Shown: positions 45,737-55,986, numbered from the stretch's first letter. The stretch: 64,000 nucleotides of DNA from Leptasterias polaris (GCA_037783415.1 JAZGTN010000023.1:1402501-1466500), one strand, 5' to 3'. Notes: generated from the sequence alone by a model not told the origin. A program made the numbers and translations.

Positions 45737-47357
45737 AAAAAGGGTCACATTTTGTGTAGGACGTGATTAGCTTATGAATACCTTTTAGATGATGGATGAA
45801 TTGTAAACATCCAATATGGGGTTCAGAAGTTATGATTTTTTCAAATGTAAAGTTTCAACTTCCGTTTTGAACCGGAAGGCAATGTCAAATGAGGTCAAAC
45901 TTGGTAGCGTGGGTGGAGTCTTCTGAGTTCTTTCTTATGACATATAAATGATAAAAAACAAACATGTGGTTCAGAATTTGTGATTTTTTAAACATTAAAT
46001 ACCAATTTCCAACTTTAACCGGAAGTGAAGGTCAAACGGTGTCGCATATTGTGTAACACGTGATAAGTCTGTTCAGACCTTTCAGATGATGTATGAATTG
46101 TTAAAATCCAATGTGTGGTTCAGGAATTACGAATTTTATCCAATAATAGATGGATTATCTGCTGGGGTGCAATATAATTTCTAACACCGATGGATGTAAA
46201 ATGTATTCCAGCATGGTCCCCCACAGCACAAATACATTTACATGCAAAATAATCACACGTCAGGGAAAAAGGCACGTGCGATGCACGTGTACAGGAGGTT
46301 GACCCTCATTGACCGTCAATAACAGTCAACAGATACCAACTTGACTTGTCACATTGGTTAATTCAAGCCATAAGAGGGCGCGCTATAACGAGTTGTAACC
46401 AAGCGCAATACACTAGCCACTATCGATCTCTGACGTCTTGGGCAAAGACTAGTACCTATACAGTACCAGTACACGTGGAGCCCCACGTGCACCGTAGGTT
46501 TAGCGTGTGTTAAAACGCTTTCGTCAATGCAGGTCAAATTATACATGCGATTTATTGTCCTTTTTCAACCAGATGTAAAGTTCAAGATGTTGTTATTTCT
46601 GTGCAAAAGTTTGAGCTGGTTTAACGTTCTACATCATGATACAAACATTATGCTGAAATGATCAGTAGTTTTAAAGATATGAATAAGATAAGATATTATG
46701 AAATTTTCAACTTCCGATTAGAACCGGAAGTGAAGGTCAAGAGGTTGCGTCCTGTTTAGCGTTTGTAAAACTTGTAACGACCTATCCGATGATGTGTAGA
46801 TTGTCAAAATCCACGCTGTGGTTTACGCGTTATGATTTTTTCAAGTATTAAACTTTGATTTAATGTAATTTGATACCCGATGACGTCATCATGACATCAT
46901 CAAATGTGTGTCGTCTTGATATTAAGGTTGTTGTCTGATGAGTTTCGATGCTTAATTCAATTCCAATCAGGAGTTATGCTGCAGATAACTCCCAAAACCC
47001 GTTTTTTTAAAGAAAAACACAAATGCAAACTTTGACCTTCCGGTACGACCAGAAGAAAAGGTCATACGATTTTGGCGTTAACTTTTCAAATGTTGCCCCA
47101 GTCTTGTTCTATCAGATGCCAAACTATGAATATCATACCTTTTATATTCAGAGAGATACAGCAAAAAGCAAATGGGTCATTTTTCAACTTTAAAAACCTT
47201 GTAATTCGACACCTGATGACGTCATCATGACGTATTGACAACTGTGCCGTCTTCATATTGAGGTTCAATTATCTGATGAGTTTCAAGGTTCAATTCAGTT
47301 TCAATCTTGACTTATGCTGTAGAGAAGAGTTGCGTGGAAGAAGAAGATGGAGAAGAA
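45737..47357 (+). repeat. Composite repeat, copy B (both ends missing)
   Basis: Starts inside a 147-bp unit (GGGTCACATTTTGTGTAGGA). ETS palindromes lie at 45859-45878, 46006-46025 and 46711-46730, with a diverged one at 47037-47055, and CRE palindromes at 46879-46890 and 47215-47226. All correspond to those of copy C at a fixed offset (1,680-1,683 bp for the right part; 1,928 bp for the first two, the difference being the insertion at 46272-46492). The AGGTGTTCG start and the terminal hairpin are absent; copy C begins where B's tail would be. Confidence 0.85.
46272..46492. mobile_element. Small inverted-repeat insertion with paired CACGTG boxes
   Basis: GGCACGTGCGATGCACGTGT at 46271 and its imperfect mirror ACACGTGGAGCCCCACGTGC (46471-46490) bracket about 220 bp. 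Copy B is some 248 bp longer than copy C across this point, which supports an insertion. The inside is non-coding and includes TAAGAGGGCGCGCTATAACG. Confidence 0.6.
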
Positions 47358-49095
47358 ACTAGTGATTCAGTTTTTGTTTACTACAAAAACAAGGTGTTCG
47401 TGGTGAGTGATTGAATGAATAGGTATCGTCATTATACCTTATCAATTCAATTCCTGGTTCAGGAGTTATGAACTTTTCAAAAATTAAACATGAACTTCCG
47501 GTTTGGACCGGAAGTCGAGGTCAAATAGGGTCACATGTTGATTAGTTTATGAAGACCTTTCAGATGATGTATAGATTGAAAAAATCCAATGTGTGGTTCA
47601 GAAGTTACAGTATGATATTTTGAAATATAAAGTTTCAACTTCCGGTTTGAACTGGATTTCAAGGTCAATAGAGGTAACACTTTATAGCGTTGGTTAAGTT
47701 ACAAAAGTTTCAACTGATGATGTACAGAAAATAAACAACCAATGAGTGGTTCAGAAGTTAAGATTTTTTCAAAAAAGAAATTTTAACTTCCGGTATGAAC
47801 CGGATGTCAGAATCAATAGAGGTCACGCTTAGTAGCGTTGGTGAAGTCTCCGATGTCCTTTCTGTTGACGTATAGATGATAAAAATCTAATAAGTGGTTC
47901 AGGATTTATGATTTTAAAACATTAAAAAGCAACTTCCGTCTTTAACCGGAAATCAAGGTCAAACAGGGTCACATAATGTGTAGCGTATGATTAGTTTATT
48001 ACGACCTTTCAGATGATGTATGAATTGTTAAAATCCAATGTGTGGTTCAGCAGTTATGAATTTTTCAAATATTAGATGGACCACCTCTGTGATGCAATGC
48101 GAAATATATTCCTAAATGAACCTACTTCTAAGAGAATACGCTTGAGAAACATAATTTAAACTTTGAGTGGCCAGGGCAAGGTTGTTTACACGTTAATGCG
48201 TCGGCAATGCGGGTCAACTGATGGGTGCGTGTTTTTCGTCCTTTTTCGACCAGATGTAAAGGTAAAATGTTGTCATGTCTGTGCAAAAGTTTGAGCAGGC
48301 TTAATGGTCTACACCCTGATACAAAAATTATGCTGAAATGATCAGTAGTTTTAAAGTTATGAACACGATAAGATAATTTGAAATTTTCAACTTCCGGTTT
48401 GAACCGGAAGTCAGTTCAAATGTTGTAAAGGCTCTGTGTAGCATTTGTCAAACTTTTATCGGCCTATCCGATGATGTGTAGATTGTACAAATCCATTTAA
48501 TGGTTCATGAGATGTGATTTTTTCAAGTATTAAAATTTAATTTAATGTAATTTGATACCCGATGACGTCATCATGACATCATCAAGTGTGTGTCATCTTG
48601 ATATCAAGGTCCAGCTATCTGATGAGTTTCAAGGTTCAATTCAATCTCAATCTTGAGTTATTGTGTAGATAAGATCGAAAGTTGTTTTTGGAAGGGAAAA
48701 AACGAAGGCGAACTTCGACCTAGGGTAACGACCCAGAAGTTAAGGTCGTACGATTTTGGCGCTAACTTTTCAAATGTTGCCCCAGTCTTGGTCTATCAGA
48801 TGCCCAACTATGAACATCTTAGCTTTCATATTCATTGAGATACAGCAAAAAGAAAATGGTAATTTTTCAACTTTAAAAACCTTGTAATTCGACACCTGAT
48901 GACGTCATCATGATGTAATGACAACTGTGCCGTCTTCATATTGAGGTTCAATTATCTGATGAGTTTCAAGGTTCAATTCAGTTTCAATATTGAGTTATGT
49001 TGCCGAGAAGAGTTCTACGTAAGAAGAAGATGGAGAAGAAGAAAAAAAATCAGAACAAAAACAAAAGGTGTTCGTGCTGAATTGCACGAACACCT
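47358..49095 (+). repeat. Composite repeat, copy C (complete ends)
   Basis: Opens like copy A (GATTCAGTTTTTGTTTACTA, then AGGTGTTCGTGGTGAGTGAT at 47392). ETS palindromes stand at 47495-47514, 47639-47656, 47787-47804 and 47934-47950, spaced 144, 148 and 147 bp, then one perfect copy at 48391-48410. DR4-type half sites follow the palindromes at 47518-47533, 47662-47677 and 47956-47971. CRE palindromes at 48561-48572 and 48898-48909. Closes with GAAGAAGATGGAGAAG and the hairpin at 49066-49095. Sequence match with copy A over the opening 170 bp is high. Confidence 0.85.
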
Positions 49096-49207
49096 AAAAA
49101 AACAAAACGGAACAATAACAAGAGGTGTTCGTGCTCATATTGCACGAACACCTAAAAAAAACAGAACAATATCAAGAGGTGTTCGTGCTCATATTGCACG
49201 AACACCT
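49066..49207. repeat. Three tandem terminal hairpins AGGTGTTCGTGC...GCACGAACACCT
   Basis: Hairpins at 49066-49095, 49123-49153 and 49177-49207 have identical 12-bp arms, loops TGAATT or TCATATT, and A-rich spacers of 23-27 bp (AACAATA-CAAG-like). The arms equal the two outer ends of the composite repeat brought together. A cousin with a diverged left arm closes copy A at 45710-45736. Confidence 0.95.
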
Positions 49208-49647
49208 AAAAAACTTGAGTAAGAGCTTTTACACTTTTCCCCAGAGATCAATCTGAAGTAGAAAAACAACTGGGAAACCTACTTTAATATTATAAGATCC
49301 AAAGCCTACACCCTCGGGAAAAATCTCATTTTAAAGACAGAAAGGGATTTCAAGACTAAAGTACTGCAATTATAGAGAAGACCTTGTTAAGCCCTAGATT
49401 AAAATAAAATAAGAATGAGACAAAGAATAAGGCAATCTTTAATGCAGAATTTGAATTATAGAACGACTCGGCTTTCCACACTCAAAGTTTCATAAGACCC
49501 ACTTATAGAACCCTTCGCTAGCTAGCTCACTCAAATTTAACATTCAAAACAGGTAGACAGCAAACTGTGGGCATTAAAGCAAATGATTCCCTGCTATTTC
49601 AATCAGGCCTTTTGTGCTTTCAGAAATCCTGAATTCAATTTTAGACT
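49208..49647. other. Unassigned noncoding DNA
   Basis: No gene or repeat recognised between the composite repeat and the next MITE. Confidence 0.35.
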
Positions 49648-50042
49648 TAAGGGGTCTGTATACGCTTGGTAATCACTCTTAAAATCAATGGCAATAAAAA
49701 CCTATTGGTTAGAAGCCTACAGCAGCTTTCGACAGTAAAAAGCATTTTGAGGAACATTTTGATTTCAAAGTTTTGTGGTTAAATAAAAATATATCAGTTT
49801 TTTTGCCCCCAAAGTTTCTTTCAGAAACGCTTTTCAGATTGTGTATTGCTATTAGGGATTAATTATTCTTTCTGCATGGATATAAACATATAACCACTCC
49901 GGATTTTTCGGCGATATCTCAAAAACGCTACCACCTTTTGAAATGAAATTTTCACAGGTTAGTTTTATTGTATATATCAACATTTATATAGGATCAAAAC
50001 AATAGATTGCTTCCAAAAACCAAAGGTATGCTTTGCCTTTAC
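49648..50042 (+). mobile_element. MITE, about 395 bp, reference copy of its family
   Basis: The left end TAAGGGGTCTGTATACGCTTGG and right end (minus strand TAAAGGCAAAGCATACCTTTGG) form imperfect terminal inverted repeats. Internal landmarks are AATGGCAATAAAAACCTATT, AGCAGCTTTCGAC, CTTTCAGAAACGCTTTTCAG and CACCTTTTGAAATGAAATTT. It has no coding capacity. Copies of the same family lie at 12003-12358, 18990-19225 and 59335-59578, all in the opposite orientation. Confidence 0.85.
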
Positions 50043-50599
50043 AGAAACCTATTTAATGTAATAAGGCCTACCTGGTTAAAAATAATCTTAAACAAATTAG
50101 TGGGACAAAATTGCCATGCCTGTCATCAACAGAACATGATCAATAACCATAGACAACAAATGCTGTTTACTCCAAACCCAATAGGTGCCAATTTGGATAA
50201 AACCGTCAAAGTTTAAGTCTAATAAAAACCATGGGATTAAGTTCAATATACATGTACATTCAAAAACAATTTCATGGATCATGCCCCTGAGTATTATGTG
50301 TACATATTTTTTTTCTTTTTCATGGATAAAGGACCACGGTATAAAAGTACAGGCCTGTTTTAAACCAAGGAAACCAATATAAACCAACCAATAACCAATT
50401 ATTATTTTAGGTAATGTAAATGGAAGAATCCAACCTCACCATCCCCTCCCACTGGCACCGCACCAATTTTTTTATCATGATTTTAGCTTCACAGTTCATG
50501 CAGTTGGCTGACTAACAAGCCCATTAAACCACAAATCTTTTTCGCAATTGATTTAAATTTCACGGTTGGATGAAGTATTGAGCGATCCTTGCTTCTTCT

Positions 50600-50621
50600 C
50601 CCCCCCCCCCCCCCCCCCCCC
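50600..50621. repeat. Poly(C) tract
   Basis: About 21 consecutive C, the longest C run in the window. Confidence 0.95.
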
Positions 50622-51155
50622 ATTATTTGGGGCATAGGTGTGCACCACACTAAATAGGCCAACATTCATGCGCCAAGCTACTTATCATAATTTGTAAACC
50701 CAGTCTATATTTTGAATTATAACGTTTTGGGGGTCATGCAATTAATAGATTGTGTAAATATAATCTATCACAACCCGTGGGTTCTGTGCTTCAACTTTTG
50801 AGGAGACTTGATAAATTTAGGTGTTAAAGTTGGCCCTATTTGACCAGGGAAGTGGAGAAGTGTTTCACGAAAACTGGCAGCAAGTCGGTTTTGGGAAAAA
50901 ACAACAATTCCCAACGGCTGACCTGCCAAAAATTGAAAAGAATTCTAAAGTTCAGTCGTCCGAAAATATGTTTGATTGGTTTTCAAGAGGCTGAGAGACT
51001 TACACGATTTTTTTTTAGTATTTTTGAATATTTATCATTTAGCATTGGTTCCTACGGGAGTTTATTTAGTGTGGAGCAACCATAGTACTCTACTACGATA
51101 TAATATACCCCCATCTTGTGGCAACACTCTGCCAATCTTTTTGTTCTGTACCAAA

Positions 51156-51169
51156 CAGCAGAGGGCGCT
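51156..51169 (+). promoter_or_regulatory. CTCF-like motif match
   Basis: CAGCAGAGGGCGCT fits the CTCF core CASYAGRGGGCGCT. It lies outside recognised repeats, unlike the match at 44031. Motif match only; AGAGGGCGC words are also frequent in invertebrate transposons. Confidence 0.35.
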
Positions 51170-51371
51170 ATTTACAAACAAGAGAAATTCAACTTCTCCC
51201 TCTTCCCTCTCTCATACAAACAAAAAACTTCAATGTCTCAAACTGAATTTCACATCAAATGATTTCCAATCAAAGGGGTAATTTCAAACGAAATGAATTT
51301 ACAGGAGGCTTACTACCAAACCATCTTTATAACAAGTAAGCTTTTCAGATAGAAATTATACATTTTTTTTT

Positions 51372-51385
51372 GGGGGGGGGGGGGG
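51372..51385. repeat. Poly(G) tract
   Basis: About 14 consecutive G after a T run. Confidence 0.95.
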
Positions 51386-52029
51386 TCATCAGCAAAGTAT
51401 GACCCTGCCCTTTTTGGTAATTTAACAAGTTCTCTCAAGTTTTTAGTTCAAATTTTTTATTTTTCTATATGTTGATTTATTTATCTTTATTCAATTTGTT
51501 TTCTTATAGTAAAGTGTATTTTGATATTACCTCCAAGACATGGTAAAGTATTGGGGGGAAAAATAAAATAAAAAATTTTCAATCAAAACACACTTTGTAC
51601 CAGCACCAAAATGCGACAGAACTTTACTTGCATCTACCATTCCACAGTGTTACAGACAATTGCACCCCAACATGAGTTCTATTCAGTTCAATAATTCTAT
51701 TTTATCTGCATAGAAAAAAAGCATGTACAAAACATGCACTTACTCCATGATAAAATATAAACAGTAATTTTATTGTTTTTCTGAGTGCCCAAATTCCTTG
51801 AAATCTCCAAAAGTTGGATGCATGATACGTTTGTTGAATACTGGAGGATTTAAATGAGTGTGCTTCTCCCAAGATCTAATGTTTTAATAAATTTATTATA
51901 AACAAATTTACTTCATATGTATTTGAAGTTGGGATTTCAAGACACAATATTATTATTATTATTTTTTGTATTTCTGGGTAATACTATTCATCCTTATTTA
52001 TTAATACAAATTATCTCAGCTTAAGTAGT

Positions 52030-52110
52030 CTTTCTGACCATGAATGGCTTAGTCACGGATATGTTGGTTCAAATCCTACTCAAGCCATATAAGAGGCTTG
52101 TGACCTTCAG
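52030..52110 (+). mobile_element. tRNA-like SINE relic
   Basis: ATGGCTTAGTCACGG (eroded A box) and TTGGTTCAAATCCTACTC (B box, about 52065-52081) are followed by AAGCCATATAAGAGGCTTGT. The closest relative in the window is the head at 11360-11440. Confidence 0.4.
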
Positions 52111-52260
52111 TTATTAATATTTTACCATTGCATTTAATCATCCCAGATAATTCATAATGCCTACAAAGGTTAAAGGTTAAAGATCTAAACAAGTCTTTGC
52201 CAAACAATCAGTTTTGACTCATCGGCTGGTGATATTTGCTAAAGGCTTTAGTCTGTAGAT

Positions 52261-52673
52261 TTAAAGGGGCACAGTGTCTTCAAATATTATGAAATTTTGC
52301 TGTTTGGAATCACTCCTTATCCTTTTTGAGAGTTGTTCATACAAAGAAACACCTCCAGTGTGTTGTAATTAGTGAATGGTGAATAGTGCTTACAAATCAT
52401 AAATTTGCCTCTGGAAATGCAACCAGCGGCACACGGTCCGCCATTATGTAGAGTCAAAAATTTGGTTCTACAAAATAGCAAACTATGTGCTGTCATGAAA
52501 TTACACCAAAACCACACAAATTCAAGGGATAATTATGTGAATCATTATAGATAATTATGTAAATCATTATATTCTACTTGTAAAATATCTTTGCAACAAT
52601 ATTCATTTCATAACAAATGCTTTTTATAGCCCAAAGCACTCAATCTGAAAGTAGGCCTAATGTGCACCTTTAA
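52261..52673. mobile_element. 413-bp MITE with TTAA-bounded TIRs
   Basis: TTAAAGGGGCACA (52261-52273) and TGTGCACCTTTAA (52661-52673) are inverted copies with one mismatch, and both start with TTAA, the target of piggyBac-type transposases. The inside is non-coding and includes a 24-bp direct repeat (ATAATTATGTGAATCATTAT and ATAATTATGTAAATCATTAT). The superfamily link is suggestive only. Confidence 0.7.
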
Positions 52674-53032
52674 GCTCTGGGTAATTTCAGGTTTAATATT
52701 ATATCATTGGGTTTGGGGGGTCTGCATTTGTTCCCATCCTCTAGTTTTCAATCCACACACCATGCAATTAACCTGTGAACATTTTGCAAAATGAGGTTGT
52801 CACGGTTTTTAAAAAGACACCAAATAACTGATGTTTTATGAGGGATTTTTGTGCAGATTCGATTGTGCTTGTTTCAATTTGGCATGTCAAAATGAGATTG
52901 AAGTATTACTATTATGGAGACGATTTCTCAGTTTCAAATAAACATTGTTACATGGTATGTACTCTTTAAGATGAGCAATGGTTCATATTATTTTTCAGTC
53001 ATTAATTTATCAATCTGTGTATCATATATTTA
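52674..53032. other. Unassigned noncoding DNA
   Basis: No gene or repeat recognised. Confidence 0.35.
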
Positions 53033-53275
53033 TGCAAAAATAAGTTAGTGGCCTGACGTTTCGACCCTAGCAGAGTCTTTCTCGAAGGCTAAATGACAAC
53101 ACAACACACACATAACACTTGTATACATGTTTATGTGTGTTGTGTTGTCATTTAGCCTTCGAGAAAGACTCTGCTAGGGTCGAAACGTCAGGCCACTAAC
53201 TTATTTTTTGCATTTATACCACAGGTCCTTTTGGTTGGTAAGCAGTTTGCAACAGCTAATTCTATTTTCTCATTT
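53033..53275 (+). mobile_element. Foldback MITE with perfect 75-bp arms
   Basis: Arms 53041-53115 and 53129-53203 are exact inverted copies around 53122 (GTTAGTGGCCTGACGTTTCG, then ACCCTAGCAGAGTC, TTTCTCGAAGGC, GACAACACAACACACAC). The loop is 13 bp. To the right comes the family's end segment ATTTATACCACAGGTCC, TTTTGGTTGGTAAGC, CAGCTAATTCTATTTTC. Older copies lie at 5338-5503 and 13505-13590. The unmutated arms indicate recent activity or arm homogenisation. Confidence 0.95.
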
Positions 53276-53460
53276 TTTTATCATATATTTACAACAACAT
53301 TTTTCACAAATATCTGAGGTAACCAAAGTTGGAACTGGAGACTCAAGTTGAGCAGTTTGCAACAGCTAATTCTATTTTCTCATTTTTTTATCATATATTT
53401 ACAAAAACATTTTTCACAAATATCTGAGGTAACCAAAGTTGGAACTGGAGACTCAAGTTG
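53241..53460. repeat. Tandem duplication, 110-bp unit, two copies
   Basis: 53241-53350 and 53351-53460 are identical except for one base (ACAACAACATT against ACAAAAACATT). The unit starts inside the end segment of the adjacent foldback MITE and runs into flanking DNA up to GGAGACTCAAGTTG. The near identity shows the duplication is recent. Confidence 0.95.
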
Positions 53461-54338
53461 AGGTTTTGTCTTGAACCAAATCTTGGCATTAGCAATGGCT
53501 CCAGCTTGGGCTGGGTTTGCAAACTGCTCCAGAATGAATGACGGAGCCCAAGCCGAAGCAGGATCCCAAGCCTAATGTTTGGAAAGGCCCCTGAGGCTGG
53601 GAAGGAGACAAATAATCAGGTTCCTTTTTCTGTATGAACCTCATCATTGTTACCAAGAACCTGACCCAAGATGACAACAGCATCAGAGTCAGCTGCATAA
53701 GATCTGAGCTGCGTAAAGAGCTTTGAGTGATCCAAGGGATTTATCTTAATATTATTTTTCTTTGAAGGCATTCCAGGGAGCTCCTCTTAATTTCATGCGA
53801 TATCTGTATGTCATGCTTTGCTGCTCAGCCTCATTCTGTTTGTATTTGGAAAATTGTTTTGCTGCGACACCATTTAAAATAATTACAGAACCACTTCAAA
53901 CTGTATAATTAAACATGATGTTTCCATATGAAATATATTTCTATAAAAAATTATCATAATATACATGTAGAACAACTTTCATAACTGCATTATCAATATT
54001 TTCAATAACTATCTAATACTCAAATGGTCATGCAAAAGAAAAAACATATAATCAAACAAAATTGTCCCTTTTAATTTAGATTAAATATGGGCCTTGATTT
54101 ATGAACAATGGAAATAAATACTTACCTATCCTTTTATTGCAACCTGATATTAAGATGTAAAAACTTGAATAGAAACATCTTATGGAGGTGACATCTTTTC
54201 TCATGACAAGGTGTTGTACAATACAAATAAAAGGGTTGGTCAAGCCACTCACACAGTGCACTTTATGTCATTGTGTTAAGTGGTATTAAAGTATTGGTTT
54301 TTTTCCAGAGAGGTAGTATAGCTTTTAACTGTCTATCA
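53461..54338. other. Unassigned noncoding DNA
   Basis: No gene supported. A 69-codon minus frame (53489-53698) has no motif. 53500-53600 is mildly G/C-richer (GCTTGGGCTGGGTTTG / CAAGCCGAAGC). Confidence 0.35.
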
Positions 54339-54530
54339 AGGCCCCATTTCATTGAGCTGCTTAAGAACAAAAAGTAGATAAGCACAACAAAATTATGCTT
54401 GCCAGAATAAGATACCGCCCGAAATGTCACGTCTGTGACTGGTGTTCTGCTCATTGTTGCTTAGCAGAAAATTGTTCAGCAATATTGTCTGCTTGAGCAG
54501 AATTTGCCAAAGGCTGGGTCTTTTCGGGGC
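54339..54530 (+). mobile_element. MITE, GGGCCCAATTTCAT family copy
   Basis: AAGGCCCCATTTCATTGAGC, TGCTTAAGAACAAAAAGT and then TTGCTTAGCAGAAAATTGTT follow the order of the family seen at 4181-4402. The right terminus is not clear, so the end is approximate. Confidence 0.55.
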
Positions 54531-55830
54531 CGGGGCCATGGCCTTTTTGCCACTGTTGCCTTGGTGCCCCTTCAAAATATTTTACTGGTTGCTTTTTAAC
54601 AGATGTACTTTTCAAAATGAAAAAGACCTTGCCTCTTCAAAGACGGAGTTTGAGGCCTGTTTTCCGATTAACATTATGTAATATTGTTCATACTGTCTTC
54701 AGAAGAAAGAAATCTAACATTTTCCACATATTAAAAGTTCTATCATGCTCTCCCTAAAACATACAATTTATAGTTTAGTGTTTCCTTTGGTTCTTTGGTG
54801 GTTCAAAGAATTGAAGATGGACAAAAGCTCTTCAGAACCTTGTAACTAAATTTGCTGCTAAATGAACTCGGTAACAATCAAAGTCCATCTAATAATTATA
54901 AGGAATTTACACCCATGCCCTTTGTCAGCTAAGATGTAAATATCTTGAGCCACAAAAAGGTCAAAGTTAAGGAATTGGATACATCAAGAGGGTAAAAAGA
55001 TGACTTTCAAATACACTTATTTGACAGTAAACTTATAGTACACACTCATTTGGTGTCATGTTGAACAGCTTTCTAGAATTTCTTCAAAAACAAATTCTTG
55101 GAGCCTTCAACTCTACAGAAACTGAACAGTACAGACACCATATAAGAACAAACAGCCCTCACTGTTTTTTAAGACATCCAAATAAAACATGGGTGACCAG
55201 CAAAATGTTTTTTAGTGTTCCGTTTTTTTTCTTCTCTGAAACACTGTCCCAAGATGTTGGATGTTGAATTAACACTCCACTCTGTCGAACTGTATGCACT
55301 TTCATAAGTCAAGATAAATTCAAATCTTACCATAATAGTGCTGTGATGCACAAGTTTGGGAAGCCTGTTTACTTTTGGTTGGTCAAGATCTTGCCTTTCA
55401 GATTGAAATTTATAAAGCAGGCACTTGCTGAGTTCCTATTCATTTATGAACTGAAAATATACAATCTCTGGGGGGAAATTCTGCGATGACTCAAGTTACA
55501 CAGGAATCGGTATCTGACTGTCTGTGTACTTTCCATTTTGGTGAGATGTGGTTTTGATAAAAGCACATCCTAACTTAATATCGATTCAAGAAAAATTATT
55601 AAGAAAAGCAAATTTTTGATTTCTGTGGTCAATGTAAAGTGAGTTCCCCTTGAATTATCCTTAGAGATAGTTTGTAATTGGACAATTTATTATTATATGA
55701 TGTCAGGCTGTTTTCTTAGATAGTACCCTTGTTACACACCAGGGAACTTCCTGGCTGGTATGCACAAAAGTCGACATGTGGACAATTCATTTAATGTTTG
55801 TCATAGTGAAAGAGTAACAGCTCTCTCCTG
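54531..55830. other. Unassigned noncoding DNA
   Basis: No gene or repeat family recognised. Confidence 0.35.
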
Positions 55831-55986
55831 CGACCCTTGCAATACTGCTGCTCTCTTGCGAGACTGCTCATGGGACATTCTGCTTTCTCGCAAGACCGCT
55901 AGCTCACGGCTCCTGCTTGTAGTCACAAGAGCAGTAGCCTCATAGGAGCCAGTCTCGCAAGAACAGCACCAGTATTTCAAGATTCG
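55831..55986. mobile_element. Foldback element with about 36-bp arms
   Basis: CGACCCTTGCAATACTGCTG + CTCTCTTGCGAGACTG (55831-55866) mirrors CAGTCTCGCAAGAACAGCAC + CAGTATTTCAAGATTCG (55950-55986) with a few mismatches. The loop repeats CTTTCTCGCAAGACCGC, so the terminus motif TCTTGCGAGAC occurs three times. GC-rich against AT-rich flanks. Confidence 0.75.

Larger units (their letters stand above)
50043..52025. other. Unassigned AT-rich noncoding DNA with homopolymers
   Basis: No gene supported. Open frames at 50097-50387 (minus) and 50840-51281 (plus) have no motif. Poly(C) at 50600-50621, poly(G) at 51372-51385 and (ATT)n at 51950-51964. A CTCF-like motif is at 51156. Confidence 0.35.

Noticed and set aside
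49066..49207. CRISPR-like array (repeats with spacers)
   Set aside because: The spacers are A-rich and similar to each other, there are only three repeats, and the DNA is clearly animal nuclear.
43561..49207. Helitron identity for the composite repeat
   Set aside because: A right-end hairpin is present, but the ends are inverted repeats of each other, no TC start or CTRR end at the proper distance from the hairpin is clear, and no Rep/helicase sequence was found.
48941..49222. 93-codon frame with a repeated GVRAHIARTPKK-like peptide
   Set aside because: The peptide repeat is only the translation of the three terminal hairpins; no homologous frame exists in copies A and B.
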